A DNA stretch of 64,000 nt from Viridibacterium sp035456105 (lineage in GTDB: Bacteria; Pseudomonadota; Gammaproteobacteria; Burkholderiales; Rhodocyclaceae), in the NCBI GenBank assembly GCA_035456105.1, contig DATIDV010000030.1:40814-104813 (forward strand). The letters are read 5' to 3'. The notes beneath the pieces were generated by a model, which ran no database searches, was not told where the DNA came from, and saw nothing but the letters and a program-made list of their open reading frames with translations. A program made the translations under genes and the position numbers. Each line of letters starts with the position of its first letter. Within the stretch, counting starts at the first letter, position 1. Shown in pieces: positions 16,977 through 25,993 of this stretch.

Positions 16977-17165
16977 GTTGCTGCCGGTGGTTTGCAATGA
17001 ACACGATGAAGGAGTGTCGTGCGCCGCTGCGTCATCGGGCGTACGCGGCTGTGCGAAATTATGCGGGCGGAGCAGTGTTTGTGCCAGCGTTGATGTGCGG
17101 CTGCGCGACGGCATGCAGAGCTTTTCGTGAGTGGTGTTAACGAGTGAACAACGAGGATTGATGTA

Positions 17166-17711
17166 GTGAAAAAAAACCGCTTGAAGCTTGTCTGGTGCGC
17201 AGCTCTGTTGGTGCTCGTCTTGTCGGCCTGCAGCAGCATGCAGTGGCGCAAGCCAAAGGTGACGCTGGCAGATGTGCGGATCACTGGCGGAAATTTGCTG
17301 GAAAAGCGTCTGCTACTGAGCATTCGCGTACACAACGAGAATGACAGGGACATTACTTTGGATGGCCTCGTTTTCAGCATCATTGCCGGAGACCTTATCC
17401 TCGTTCAAGGGGCGCGAAACCAGCCGGTCGTGCTGGCGCGTATGGCCGATACGCTGGTTGATGTCGAGGCCACGGCGCGCGCGCTTGATCTGCTGATGCG
17501 ATTGCCTGCACTGGTGCAGAACGACGGGAAGGTGGCCTATGTCGTCAAGGGCGAGGCCCTGATTCACGACTATGGCAAAGTGCCGTTCGAACACAATGAT
17601 CGCCTGGATGTGAAGAAGCTCCTCGGTACAGCTTCGCAGCGCGCGTTGGCGAATGCCGCGTCGGAACCGGCTGCCATCCCCGCCACTCCTCCTCCATCGT
17701 TTCCACAATGA
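17166..17711 (+). CDS. LEA14-like (WHy domain) lipoprotein
   Basis: 181 aa with a GTG start. A lipoprotein signal ends LVLSAC (cysteine at 19). A LEA type 2 / WHy-like domain covers about residues 28-150: PKVTLADVRITG, LLLSIRVHNENDRDITLDGL and KVAYVVKGEALIHDYGKVPF. Members are periplasmic lipoproteins of unclear function, linked in plants to desiccation tolerance. A proline- and alanine-rich tail follows. It is 48 bases from the next small gene and probably forms the start of the pilSR transcript. Confidence 0.75.
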   Translation: MKKNRLKLVWCAALLVLVLSACSSMQWRKPKVTLADVRITGGNLLEKRLLLSIRVHNENDRDITLDGLVFSIIAGDLILVQGARNQPVVLARMADTLVDVEATARALDLLMRLPALVQNDGKVAYVVKGEALIHDYGKVPFEHNDRLDVKKLLGTASQRALANAASEPAAIPATPPPSFPQ

Positions 17712-17759
17712 TCGCGCCAGCGCTTAGACTCATGCCTCCCTATAACTCTGAATCCGCCC

Positions 17760-18008
17760 ATGCGTAACCTGCTGCTTTTTCTCCTGATCCTGATCGGTGT
17801 GTATTACCTGCGTCGCCTGCTGGCGGGCGGCAAGCCGGATGACGCCAAGGTGGCGCAAAGTGGTGCTGCGACGCAATCTCAGGAGGCCGAGCAGGTGTTG
17901 CCTTGCGCGCACTGCGGCTTGCTCGTCCCCGCCAGCGAAGGCGTTGAGGCCGAAGGCCAGTTTTTCTGCTCCTCCGAGCACCTGCGTCTGGGCCCAGGCA
18001 GGCAATGA
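17760..18008 (+). CDS. PP0621-family small membrane protein
   Basis: 82 aa. One N-terminal membrane segment (LLLFLLILIGVYYLRRLL) is followed by a C-terminal zinc-ribbon-like part with CAHCG and FFCSSEH. This architecture matches the PP0621 family found next to pilS in beta- and gammaproteobacteria. The stop overlaps the pilS start by 4 bases (ATGA), so it is translationally coupled with the kinase. Function unknown. Confidence 0.8.
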   Translation: MRNLLLFLLILIGVYYLRRLLAGGKPDDAKVAQSGAATQSQEAEQVLPCAHCGLLVPASEGVEAEGQFFCSSEHLRLGPGRQ

Positions 18009-19585
18009 AGGCGGTGTCGAGCGGACGTCTGCCTGGCGATACCTCGCGTAGCGTGTCGATACGCTATTTCAATTTCTATCGGCTTGTCATTGCCAGCCTT
18101 CTTGGGATTTTTGGCGCCCTGTTCCAGATAGGCGAATTCGCGCCTTCCATCTACACACTGGTTGTCTTCGTCTACTGGCTCGCGGCGATCGGCTTCATGC
18201 TGATCACGCCGCAGACGCGTCAGCAGCTAAATACCTTGCTGATGTGGCAGGTGGCGCTCGACGTGGTGGTGCTCACCGTCATCATGTTCATTAGTGGATC
18301 GCAGCGCGGCACGGTGCCCTACCTGTTGATGACCACGCTGGCCGGCGCTGCGCTGGTCGGTGAGGGGCGTATGGTGCTGGGTTTTGCAGCCATGGCGACG
18401 ATTTCCGTGCTGGCCGAGCAGGCTGTGCGTATTGAGCTGCTGGGTGTGCGAGCCGATGATCTGACACGCACCGGCATTACCTGCTTGGGATATTTTGCCG
18501 TGGCCATGCTGGCGCGGCTGTTGGCGCGGCGTGCGCTGGAAAACGAGACTCTGGCACGGCAGCGTGGCGCGGCTCTGCAACGCCAGATGCGTGTTAACGC
18601 GCGCATCATCGAAGACATGCAGGATGGCGTAGTGGTGGTCGACGTTGGGGGAGCGGTGCGTCAGATCAATCCGCGTGCGGTCGAGTTGCTCGGCGTGGAA
18701 CTGGTCGAAGGCGAGCGCGTCGAGATGCGTGTACCGGAACTTGGGGCCGGGCTGGAAGCGTCAAATGAGGTCGCGTCGCCAGTGCTGCGCATCGAGCGCA
18801 GCGGCAAGACGCTGCGTTTGAGACGTGTGCTGGCAAGCGAGGGCGGCGATCAGGTGCTCTATCTCGAGGACCTTGACCGTATCCAGTCCCAGGCACAGCA
18901 ACTCAAGCTCGCCGCTTTAGGGCGCCTGACAGCAAACATTGCACATGAAATCCGCAACCCGCTTGCGTCCGTAACGCAGGCTGCCGAACTCCTGCAGGAC
19001 GAAAAGCGCACGCAGGTGCAGCAACGCCTGTCGTGCATTGTCCTCGACAACTCCGCGCGCATCGAGCGCATCGTGCGTGACGTGCTGGAGCTAGGGCGGC
19101 GCGATCGGGCGACGACAGAGACGCTGGATGTCACTGCATTCCTGCACAACTTTGTCGAAGAATTCGCCATGCACACCCCTGCCGCGGGCATGTGCGTGAG
19201 GCTGGATATTGAGGGCCAGCCGACCATACTTTTCGACCGGGTGCATCTGGCGCAGATACTTGGCAACCTGCTGGGCAATGCCTTGCGTTATTGTCGTCAG
19301 CTGCCTGGCTCCGTGTGCTTGAGGGTCGTTCTGCAGGGCGGTGAGCATTTGCTGATATCCATCAGCGACGACGGCCCCGGCATTGCGCCGGAAGAGCGCG
19401 GGCGCATCTTCGAGCCGTTTCACACGACCGATCCCAAGGGGACTGGGCTGGGACTTTATGTGGCGCAAGAATTGGCCGATGCCAACGGGGCGCGGCTGTT
19501 TTTAGCGGAGCCAGGCGCAGACACCGGTCGCGATGCTGAACGGCGTGGCGCCGATTTTCATTTGATAGCGAGAGGGCAGGCATGA
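18005..19585 (+). CDS. pilS: Sensor histidine kinase PilS
   Basis: Membrane histidine kinase that, with PilR, controls type IV pilin transcription, 526 aa. Residues 20-180 hold six hydrophobic segments, followed by a PAS-like region (MQDGVVVVDVGGAVRQINPRA written here in part) and the dimerisation box NIAHEIRNPLASV with phospho-acceptor His314. The ATPase domain has NLLGNALRYC (N box), ISDDGPGIAPEE (G1) and GTGLGLYVAQELA (G2). It overlaps the PilR gene by 4 bases. No pilA is in the window. Confidence 0.93.
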   Translation: MKAVSSGRLPGDTSRSVSIRYFNFYRLVIASLLGIFGALFQIGEFAPSIYTLVVFVYWLAAIGFMLITPQTRQQLNTLLMWQVALDVVVLTVIMFISGSQRGTVPYLLMTTLAGAALVGEGRMVLGFAAMATISVLAEQAVRIELLGVRADDLTRTGITCLGYFAVAMLARLLARRALENETLARQRGAALQRQMRVNARIIEDMQDGVVVVDVGGAVRQINPRAVELLGVELVEGERVEMRVPELGAGLEASNEVASPVLRIERSGKTLRLRRVLASEGGDQVLYLEDLDRIQSQAQQLKLAALGRLTANIAHEIRNPLASVTQAAELLQDEKRTQVQQRLSCIVLDNSARIERIVRDVLELGRRDRATTETLDVTAFLHNFVEEFAMHTPAAGMCVRLDIEGQPTILFDRVHLAQILGNLLGNALRYCRQLPGSVCLRVVLQGGEHLLISISDDGPGIAPEERGRIFEPFHTTDPKGTGLGLYVAQELADANGARLFLAEPGADTGRDAERRGADFHLIARGQA

Positions 19586-20964
19586 GTGTGCAAACCGGCG
19601 AACGCCGCGCGGCGCCGCGAGAAGCCGACGTGCTGATCGTCGACGACGAAGACGATATTCGCGAGTTGCTCGAAATTTCGCTAATGCGCATGGGGCTCGG
19701 CGCGGACAGCGTGGGCAGTGTAAGCGCAGCGATCAATCTGTTGTCGGAGCGCAAGTATCGACTGGTGCTGACCGACATGCGTCTGCCTGACGGCGAAGGG
19801 CTGGAAGTTGTGCGTCACGTTGCGGCGCTGGCCACCGACGTGCCGGTTGCGGTGATTACCGCACATGGCAGCATGGATAACGCGGTGGCAGCGCTAAAGG
19901 CCGGCGCCTTCGATTACCTCTCCAAACCCGTATCGCTGGAGCAGTTGCGCGCCCTGGTCAAGTCGGCACTCGACGTGCGCACGCGCCAATCGGACGCGCC
20001 TGCCGACAAGACGCCACAATTTACCGGCAGCTCGCAGGCCATGGAGCAGGTGCGCTCGCTGGTCGAGCGCCTGGCGCGCAGTCTGGCGCCAGTCTATGTC
20101 TCGGGCGAGTCAGGTAGCGGCAAGGAGCGCGCGGCACGCATGATTCACACGCTCGGGCCGCGCTCGGGGCAAGCTTTCATTGCAGTCAACTGTGGTGCGA
20201 TTCCCGAGAATCTCATGGAGTCGGAATTCTTCGGCTATCGCAAGGGCGCGTTTACCGGTGCAGAGGCGGACCGCGATGGCTTCTTTCATGCGGCGAACGG
20301 CGGCACCCTGTTCCTTGACGAAGTGGCTGATCTGCCATTGGCCATGCAAGTGAAACTGTTGCGCGTGATCCAGGAGCGACGCGTGCGTCGTGTGGGCGAC
20401 ACGCAGGAACAGGCCGTCGATGTGCGCATTATTTCGGCCACACACCAGAGCCTCAAAGAGGCTGTGGATGCCGGGCGCTTCCGTCAGGATCTGTTTTATC
20501 GCCTGAATGTCATCGAGATGCACATGCCTGCCTTGCGCGAGCGCCGTGAGGACATTCCCGAACTGGCGCAGAGCATCCTGCAACGCCTGGCGAATGATAG
20601 TGGCATGGATTTGCCGCGACTCACGCCTGCAGCCGTCAAGGCGCTGGAGCGCTACGCGTTTCCTGGGAATGTGCGCGAGCTGGAAAACATTCTTGAGCGC
20701 GCGCTGGCGCTGTCATCGGGTGACGATATTGATGAGGCCGATCTGCGCCTGGAGCCCATGTCCCTGACAACGGGCGAGCTGTCGGCGAGTGGTGCCAGCG
20801 AAGGCGGCAATCTGCAGGACCACCTCGACCGTTTCGAGAAACTGGCGATTATCGAAGCGCTTGGCAAAACCGGTGGGAACCGCACGCGTGCAGCCCAGTT
20901 GCTTGGCGTGACCTTCCGCTCGCTGCGTTATCGCATGGAGCGCCTGGGCATGAAGGAACAGTAG
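19582..20964 (+). CDS. pilR: Sigma-54-dependent response regulator PilR
   Basis: Response regulator of 460 aa. The receiver domain has DDED at 21-24 and phospho-acceptor Asp65 (LVLTDMRLPDG), with K115 in SKPV. The AAA+ domain has Walker A GESGSGKERAAR, an intact YRKGAFTGAEADR loop for sigma-54 contact and Walker B GGTLFLDEVADL. The C-terminal Fis-type helix-turn-helix reads NRTRAAQLLGVTFRSLRYRM. It is a useful in-window contrast to the atypical regulator at 57847, which lacks the GAFTGA loop. Confidence 0.95.
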   Translation: MSVQTGERRAAPREADVLIVDDEDDIRELLEISLMRMGLGADSVGSVSAAINLLSERKYRLVLTDMRLPDGEGLEVVRHVAALATDVPVAVITAHGSMDNAVAALKAGAFDYLSKPVSLEQLRALVKSALDVRTRQSDAPADKTPQFTGSSQAMEQVRSLVERLARSLAPVYVSGESGSGKERAARMIHTLGPRSGQAFIAVNCGAIPENLMESEFFGYRKGAFTGAEADRDGFFHAANGGTLFLDEVADLPLAMQVKLLRVIQERRVRRVGDTQEQAVDVRIISATHQSLKEAVDAGRFRQDLFYRLNVIEMHMPALRERREDIPELAQSILQRLANDSGMDLPRLTPAAVKALERYAFPGNVRELENILERALALSSGDDIDEADLRLEPMSLTTGELSASGASEGGNLQDHLDRFEKLAIIEALGKTGGNRTRAAQLLGVTFRSLRYRMERLGMKEQ

Positions 20965-20974
20965 CAGTAGTCAG

Positions 20975-21073
20975 GGCGGAACTCCGAAGGAGGTTCCGCC
21001 GGGTCCGGGCTGGTAGGTACGTTGCGTGTAGCCGCCTCGCGGCGGCTGGCGGAGCCTCCGGAGGAGTTCCGCC
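20975..21073. repeat. 99-bp nested inverted-repeat element between pilR and lnt
   Basis: The ends GGCGGAACTCC (20975-20985) and GGAGTTCCGCC (21063-21073) are perfect inverted repeats. Inside are a left hairpin (20975-21000), a central perfect hairpin AGCCGCC-TCGC-GGCGGCT (21030-21047) and a right hairpin (21048-21073). The element abuts the lnt stop codon and lies between convergent genes, so it may act as a double terminator. It resembles REP or MITE-type intergenic repeats. Confidence 0.7.
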
Positions 21074-22594
21074 TTACGACCGCCGTTTCCACAGTGCGAT
21101 GCCCAGCACCAGAGCCATCAAGCCAATCACCGGCCAATTGCTCCAGCGCGCATAGGGCGTCATGCCTGTATAGCCACGTACTTTTGCGGTCAATGCGCCC
21201 GTCGTGAACGCAGGCAGTACTTGCGCGACGGCGCCATCGGGCATGACCAGTGCCGTCATGCCGGTGTTGGTGCTGCGTAGCATCGGGCGCCCGGTTTCCA
21301 GCGCGCGCATGCGCGCAATCTGCAGATGTTGGGGTTGTGCGTGCGAGTCGCCATACCAGGCGAGGTTGCTCATGTTCAGCATGAGGGTTGCCTGCGGCAG
21401 GGCATAGATCAGTTCTTCACCGAACACGTCTTCGTAGCAGATGTTGACCGAAACAAACTGGTCGCCGACTTGCATGGGCGCCTGCCCGGCCGGGCCTGGC
21501 TCCTGATTGGCCATCGGGATGTTGACCAGATCGAGCAGCCAGCGCATCGACGAGGGTACAAACTCACCGAAGGGCAACAGGTGGCGCTTGCTGTAGACCT
21601 GGCGCGGATGGGTGCCGACCGAAATCGCGCTGTTGAGGTAGTTGCCGTTCGCATCGCGGGTGAAGGTGCCTGTGATGACATTGCCACCAAAACGTCTTGC
21701 CGGTTCGCTGAGCGTCTCCAGATATTCCGGTGGGAGCTGCTCGTCTACCAGTGGCAGTGTGGTTTCGGGCAGGGCGATCAACTGAGCCGGATTCTGTCGC
21801 GCCAGCTCGAGATTCAGCTCCAGCCAGTGTCGCAGCTTGCTGGTCTCCCACTTCAGGTTCTGTGGCACATTGGGCTGGATCAGCGAGATGGTGATCGGCT
21901 CGCCGACGGGCGCTGTCCAAGAGATGAGGCGCAATGCAGCGCCGGTTACGATGATGACAAATGTCAGCAGCGCGGCCTGCACGCGTCGCGCCTTGTCGGT
22001 CAGAGCGAGGACGATAAGCGCCGTTACGGCGATTAGGAGGAAACCGACACCGTAGGCGCCAAACAGCGGCGCGTAGCCCGCCAGCGGGCTTGGCGGTGAT
22101 TGCGTGTAGCCGAGCGCCAGCCAGGGCACGCCGGTGAACACCCAGCCGCGCAGCCACTCGCCAAAGGTCCAGCACGCGGCAACGAGCAGCACGTCGAAGA
22201 ATGGTCTGCCGCTGCGCAGGCGGGCGAACAGCCAGCCTGCCAGCGTGCCCCACAGCGCGAGGTAGGCGAAGAAGATAGACAGCAGGATGACCGTAAGCCA
22301 CGGCGCCATGCCACCGTAGGTGTGAAAGGCGACGTAGAGCCAGCCACCGCCAGTCCAGAACATCCCGAAGCCCCAGACGAGGCCAAACCAAGCGGCGCGA
22401 CGTGGCGAGGCTTGTTGCCACAGCAGCCATTGCACGGCCCAGCACAGGACTGCCAGCGGGAAAACATTGAACGGTGCGTAGGAAAAAACGCAGAGGGCAC
22501 CGACCAGCACGGCTATCCATGACTGGGTGCGAAGGCTGCGCGTCTGCAGATAAAGTGCGCTTGCAGCGAAGCTGCGGAAACAGGAGGCAAACAT
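21074..22594 (-). CDS. lnt: Apolipoprotein N-acyltransferase
   Basis: Inner-membrane enzyme that adds the third acyl chain to lipoproteins, 506 aa. About seven hydrophobic segments lie in residues 25-225, then the nitrilase-type periplasmic domain with catalytic Glu277 (ALPETTLPL), Lys336 (SKRHLLPFGEF) and Cys386 (NICYEDVFGEE). The common partner corC is not adjacent here. It completes the lipoprotein pathway with lspA and would mature the lipoproteins seen in this window (the CE12 esterase and the LEA14-like protein). Confidence 0.95.
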   Translation of the reverse strand: MFASCFRSFAASALYLQTRSLRTQSWIAVLVGALCVFSYAPFNVFPLAVLCWAVQWLLWQQASPRRAAWFGLVWGFGMFWTGGGWLYVAFHTYGGMAPWLTVILLSIFFAYLALWGTLAGWLFARLRSGRPFFDVLLVAACWTFGEWLRGWVFTGVPWLALGYTQSPPSPLAGYAPLFGAYGVGFLLIAVTALIVLALTDKARRVQAALLTFVIIVTGAALRLISWTAPVGEPITISLIQPNVPQNLKWETSKLRHWLELNLELARQNPAQLIALPETTLPLVDEQLPPEYLETLSEPARRFGGNVITGTFTRDANGNYLNSAISVGTHPRQVYSKRHLLPFGEFVPSSMRWLLDLVNIPMANQEPGPAGQAPMQVGDQFVSVNICYEDVFGEELIYALPQATLMLNMSNLAWYGDSHAQPQHLQIARMRALETGRPMLRSTNTGMTALVMPDGAVAQVLPAFTTGALTAKVRGYTGMTPYARWSNWPVIGLMALVLGIALWKRRS

Positions 22595-22703
22595 GCGGGA
22601 GGCGTGGGCTTGCTGAAAGAGCGCCGATTAGACCCGCAAAGTGTTGCATTGGCTAGATTCCAGCAGCGCGTGCCGATAAGCGTGGGTGATCAAAAGCTTC
22701 AAT

Positions 22704-22718
22704 TGCGAATGATTCGCA
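22704..22718 (+). promoter_or_regulatory. Predicted Fur box
   Basis: TGCGAAT-G-ATTCGCA is a perfect 7-1-7 palindrome, the geometry of a Fur-binding site. It lies 58 bases before a gene start at 22777 and is very like the two boxes upstream of the siderophore receptor (37916-37930, 37950-37964). Iron repression of the small genes downstream is inferred. Confidence 0.8.
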
Positions 22719-22776
22719 TTTGTGTAGAATGGGTTTTCCTATGCACCTCGATGTGCGCCTATTACAGGAGAGCCTC

Positions 22777-23043
22777 ATGTCCATTTCCGGAAACGATCCG
22801 CAGCTTGTGCCCGTAGCCAATCCGCTGATGTCCCTTGCGGGGGCCACGCTGTTCGCCATGACGCGTTATGTCGAATGTCCATGCGCCGAAAATGCAGCCC
22901 TGGTGGCACGGCACCTGGAATGCGCGGCGGAGCAGAATGTTGGCGATGCACATCTGGCCGACCTGTGCAGCGCACTGGCTTTTCGCTGGCGCGGTCGAAT
23001 CATGCAGCAGCTCACACACGACCAGCTGCGGAAGGCGCACTGA
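22777..23043 (+). CDS. Small protein of unknown function, probable iron-regulated
   Basis: 88 aa. I chose the ATG at 22777 over an earlier in-frame start at 22720 because ACAGGAGAGCCTC precedes it; the earlier start lies next to the Fur box. The protein has three cysteine sites (VECPCAENAA, HLECAAEQN, DLCSALAF) and no signal peptide. I do not recognise a family. It resembles in size and context the Fur-associated FagA proteins of pseudomonads but the sequence match is not clear. It is one base from the next gene, so the two are co-transcribed. Confidence 0.65.
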   Translation: MSISGNDPQLVPVANPLMSLAGATLFAMTRYVECPCAENAALVARHLECAAEQNVGDAHLADLCSALAFRWRGRIMQQLTHDQLRKAH

Positions 23044-23044
23044 C

Positions 23045-23320
23045 ATGGGCACTTGGGAAGCTGACCTGTGGCTCGTGGAAACGGCGCTCGCTGCGGGAGC
23101 CCCTGCCTTGGCCAGCAGTCTCGTCGCGATGACGCAATTTGCCGAACGTCCGTCGCCGGAAGCGGCTCAGCGCATCGTCTGCCAGCTCGATTGCGCCAGC
23201 GAAGACGAGTCCTGCGACGCCGCCACGCGGGCGATCTGCGCACTGCTGGCGCGCTGCTGGTTGTATGGGCCTGACGCTGCGGCGTGCGACTGGCGAGGAT
23301 CGTTTCGCGACAGACCCTGA
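23045..23320 (+). CDS. Second small cysteine-containing protein behind the Fur box
   Basis: 91 aa, starting one base after the stop of the previous gene. Cysteines occur in IVCQLDCASEDESC, RAICALLARCW and AACDW. It is soluble and mostly helical, with no signal peptide and no recognised motif. Composition and frame use fit a real gene. Spacing suggests it depends on the same iron-regulated promoter. Possible roles as an iron-starvation adaptor are speculation. Confidence 0.55.
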   Translation: MGTWEADLWLVETALAAGAPALASSLVAMTQFAERPSPEAAQRIVCQLDCASEDESCDAATRAICALLARCWLYGPDAAACDWRGSFRDRP

Positions 23321-23346
23321 GCGCCGCTGCAGAGCTTGTCCGGTGC

Positions 23347-24918
23347 CTACTTGGCAATGTGCGACTTGTCTGGCGCGTGCAGCGCAAAGTGCGGCAGACG
23401 TAGTGCCAAGATGATGGCGAAGCAGATGATCAGCGCGCACGCCAGCCAGGCGTGGTGCACGCCGCTGATGAGCCCTTCGCGCGCCTGATCGAGCAAGCTC
23501 GCCGCATCGAAATGCAAGCTCTTGCCGAATTCGGCGAGCGCCGACTGATCTTCCTCGCGAATCAGGATCTGCGGCGTGTCGAGCAATTCCCGCACGGGCT
23601 GACTGGTGATGCCGCTCGTTCCGAGAATGCCGCTGACATGACGCGAAAAACTCGAATTGACGATGACCCCGGCGACACTGGTGCCGACCATGCTGCCCAG
23701 CATGCGCGTTGTCTGGATCAGGGCCGAGGCAATGCCCACGTCGCGACGCTCGACCACGGCCTGTACCTGCAGTGTGAGATTGGGCAGCTGAAAGCCCAGC
23801 GCCAGACCGCACACACCAAATGCCAGCATGGCAAATGCATGTCCCGTGTTGGCGTTCAATTGCATCAGCATCACGCAACCCACCAGCAACAGCACTTGCC
23901 CCCATGCGACCAGACGCTCGGGTTTCTTCAAACGGGAAATAAGGCGGCCATTGATGATGCTACCAATCGTGATCAGCACCAGCAGCGGTGTCATGACCAG
24001 GCCGGAGGTGTTGGGCGACAGACCGAAGCCTCCTTGCAACAGCAGCGGCGAGTAATAGATCAGCACGAACATGACCAGCCCTGTCAGTGCCCCCAGGCAG
24101 ACAAGCTGTTGTACCGCGCGATTGGCAAACAGGCGCGGCGGGATGATCGGGGCCTTCGAGTGATGCTGATGCCATATAAACAGAGCCCCGGTTGCGACCG
24201 CCAGAATTGCCAGCCCGATGAACAGCGGCCTGCCGAAACCGTGCGCCTGACCCTGCTCGGTAGCGATCAGCAGCGCGCTGACGCTCACAGCCAGCAACAG
24301 GGCGCCGAGCCAGTCGATGGACTTGTCCTCGCCTTCGTGATGCACGATGTGCGGCAGGTAATGCCACACCACCGGCAGGGCGAGCAGGGCTACCGGCACG
24401 TTCACGTAGAACACGCTGCGCCAGCCTGCATGTTCGGTGAGCCAGCCGCCGAGTGACGGGCCGATGGCCGTGGAGATGCCGAAGGTGGCCGACAGCATGG
24501 CCTGCCAGCGCACGCGCTGCAGACGATCCGGGAACAGATCGCTCACCGACGCAAAGGCCACGCCGGTCAGCATGCCGCCGCCGATGCCTTGCAGGCCACG
24601 CGCCAGCACCAACTGGATCATGCTTTGCGAAAACGCGCACAGCACCGAAGCCAGCGTGAATACGATGATTGCGCCGAGCACGAAAGGTTTGCGGCCGTAT
24701 AGATCGCCAAGGCGGCCCATGATGGGAATCATGATCGCGTTGGTCAGCAGGTAGGCCGACGCCGTCCAGGTGTAGAGACCGTAGCCTTGCAGCTCGGCAA
24801 TGATGCGCGGCATCGCGGTGCCGACGACGGTGCTGTCGAGTGCGATCAGCATGATGACGAGGCAGATGCCTATCATCGCGGAAAGAGATGCGCCGAAGCT
24901 GCGAGGGGCTGCGTTCAT
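23347..24918 (-). CDS. DHA2-family drug:proton antiporter (EmrB/QacA type)
   Basis: Major-facilitator exporter of 523 aa with about 14 membrane segments. Family signatures include ALDSTVVGTAMPRI (the DHA2 motif in helix 1), GRLGDLYGRKP (motif A) and GPSLGGWLTEHAGWRSVFYVNVP (motif C). It is preceded by a MarR regulator gene on the same strand, a classic drug-efflux arrangement in which MarR represses the exporter until a toxic ligand binds. Substrate unknown. It converges with the Fur-controlled small genes, 26 bases apart. Confidence 0.9.
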   Translation of the reverse strand: MNAAPRSFGASLSAMIGICLVIMLIALDSTVVGTAMPRIIAELQGYGLYTWTASAYLLTNAIMIPIMGRLGDLYGRKPFVLGAIIVFTLASVLCAFSQSMIQLVLARGLQGIGGGMLTGVAFASVSDLFPDRLQRVRWQAMLSATFGISTAIGPSLGGWLTEHAGWRSVFYVNVPVALLALPVVWHYLPHIVHHEGEDKSIDWLGALLLAVSVSALLIATEQGQAHGFGRPLFIGLAILAVATGALFIWHQHHSKAPIIPPRLFANRAVQQLVCLGALTGLVMFVLIYYSPLLLQGGFGLSPNTSGLVMTPLLVLITIGSIINGRLISRLKKPERLVAWGQVLLLVGCVMLMQLNANTGHAFAMLAFGVCGLALGFQLPNLTLQVQAVVERRDVGIASALIQTTRMLGSMVGTSVAGVIVNSSFSRHVSGILGTSGITSQPVRELLDTPQILIREEDQSALAEFGKSLHFDAASLLDQAREGLISGVHHAWLACALIICFAIILALRLPHFALHAPDKSHIAK

Positions 24919-24992
24919 GGGGTGGCGTTCCTGTCTTGTTCCGCGTCACGATTGCTGTGATGCGCGCTTGAAGTCTCTTGAATGTCCGTGAT

Positions 24993-25445
24993 CTAGATGC
25001 CGGCCTTGCCTTCTGACCCGTGCAGGGCGTCGCACAGTAGCTGCAAGGCATCGATCACGGCCGGTCGTGCCGTCGGCGGCAGACGCCCGAGCACGTCATT
25101 GGCATGTGCGCTGAGGCACTCATCCATCTCGCGCGCGGCTAGCGTGCCGGTCGCCGTCAGTTCGAGTTGCATATTGCGGCGGTCAGTTGGCAGCGGATTG
25201 CGCGTGACCCAGCCTTGCTCGACGAGCTTGTCCACCGAACGGCTCACCCAGCTTTTTTCCAGGCCCAGCAAGCGGCCGAATTCCGCTTGCGTCATGGCGC
25301 CACGACGCAGCAGCATGATCAGCAGACGCGCCTGCGGCGGCGAGCCTTGCTCGCTCAATACGCGGCGTTGCGCCTGAATGAACAGGCGCATGGCCTCACG
25401 CAATACCGCCGAATCTTCACGCGCCTTCTTGCGCAGCTGCGTCAT
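24993..25445 (-). CDS. MarR-family transcriptional regulator
   Basis: 150 aa. Winged helix-turn-helix with MTQAEFGRLLGLEKSWVSRS as recognition region and the wing PTDRRNMQLELTATG. It sits 74 bases upstream of the DHA2 exporter and overlaps the upstream membrane-protein gene by 4 bases. It most likely represses this small operon. Confidence 0.9.
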   Translation of the reverse strand: MTQLRKKAREDSAVLREAMRLFIQAQRRVLSEQGSPPQARLLIMLLRRGAMTQAEFGRLLGLEKSWVSRSVDKLVEQGWVTRNPLPTDRRNMQLELTATGTLAAREMDECLSAHANDVLGRLPPTARPAVIDALQLLCDALHGSEGKAGI

Positions 25446-25993
25446 GCGTCCACCTTCCCGGCTTCGGCTGCCAGCTGGTCGCGTTTGCGGGCGCGCGCAA
25501 GCACGCCCCGGCGCCAGCGCAGCAAGCCGATCGCATATGCTGTGTTATAGCCTGCCAGCAGGCCGAATATCGCCAGAGTCAGCGGGCTTTGCAAAATGCC
25601 CGGTGGCTGTACCTGCGCCAAAGGGTCAGTCAGTAGCAACTGCGCCACGCGATAGGCGATGCGTCCCGCAAACAGCAGCGACAGCGTGATGCCGAGCCAT
25701 GCCTTGGGCGTATAGAACAGGCCTTGCCGCGTCGGCTCGAAGTGCGTGATGCGCAGACCGTACTGCGCCAGCAATGCCCCTGCCGCCGCGCCGCCAAGCA
25801 GACGTTCGATGGCCTCTACATGCGGCCAGGCCAGCACGGCCACCAGCAACATCAGACCCGGATACAGAGTGGCGTGAATCCTGTGACGCAGGCGGGACGA
25901 GCGTTGCCGTCCGACTTGTCGTCGGAAGCGCGCAATCATGCGCCGCAGCAGGAGCGGCACAAGGGCGATCAGGAATGTGCTTGGATGGGGCAC
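25442..25993 (-). CDS. Integral membrane protein of unknown function
   Basis: 183 aa with about four hydrophobic segments (residues 5-20, 45-62, 98-118, 135-155) joined by basic loops (RMIARFRRQVGRQRSSRLRH). The C-terminus is charged and cytoplasmic. It resembles DUF1453/CcdC-like membrane proteins but I cannot assign it firmly. Its stop overlaps the marR start by 4 bases, so it is the first gene of the marR-exporter operon. Confidence 0.6.
   Translation of the reverse strand: MPHPSTFLIALVPLLLRRMIARFRRQVGRQRSSRLRHRIHATLYPGLMLLVAVLAWPHVEAIERLLGGAAAGALLAQYGLRITHFEPTRQGLFYTPKAWLGITLSLLFAGRIAYRVAQLLLTDPLAQVQPPGILQSPLTLAIFGLLAGYNTAYAIGLLRWRRGVLARARKRDQLAAEAGKVDA

Noticed and set aside
23452..24456. 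334-aa plus-strand frame over the DHA2 exporter
   Set aside because: Antisense of a gene with clear MFS motifs; composition rich in Q, H and D typical of reversed membrane-protein codons.
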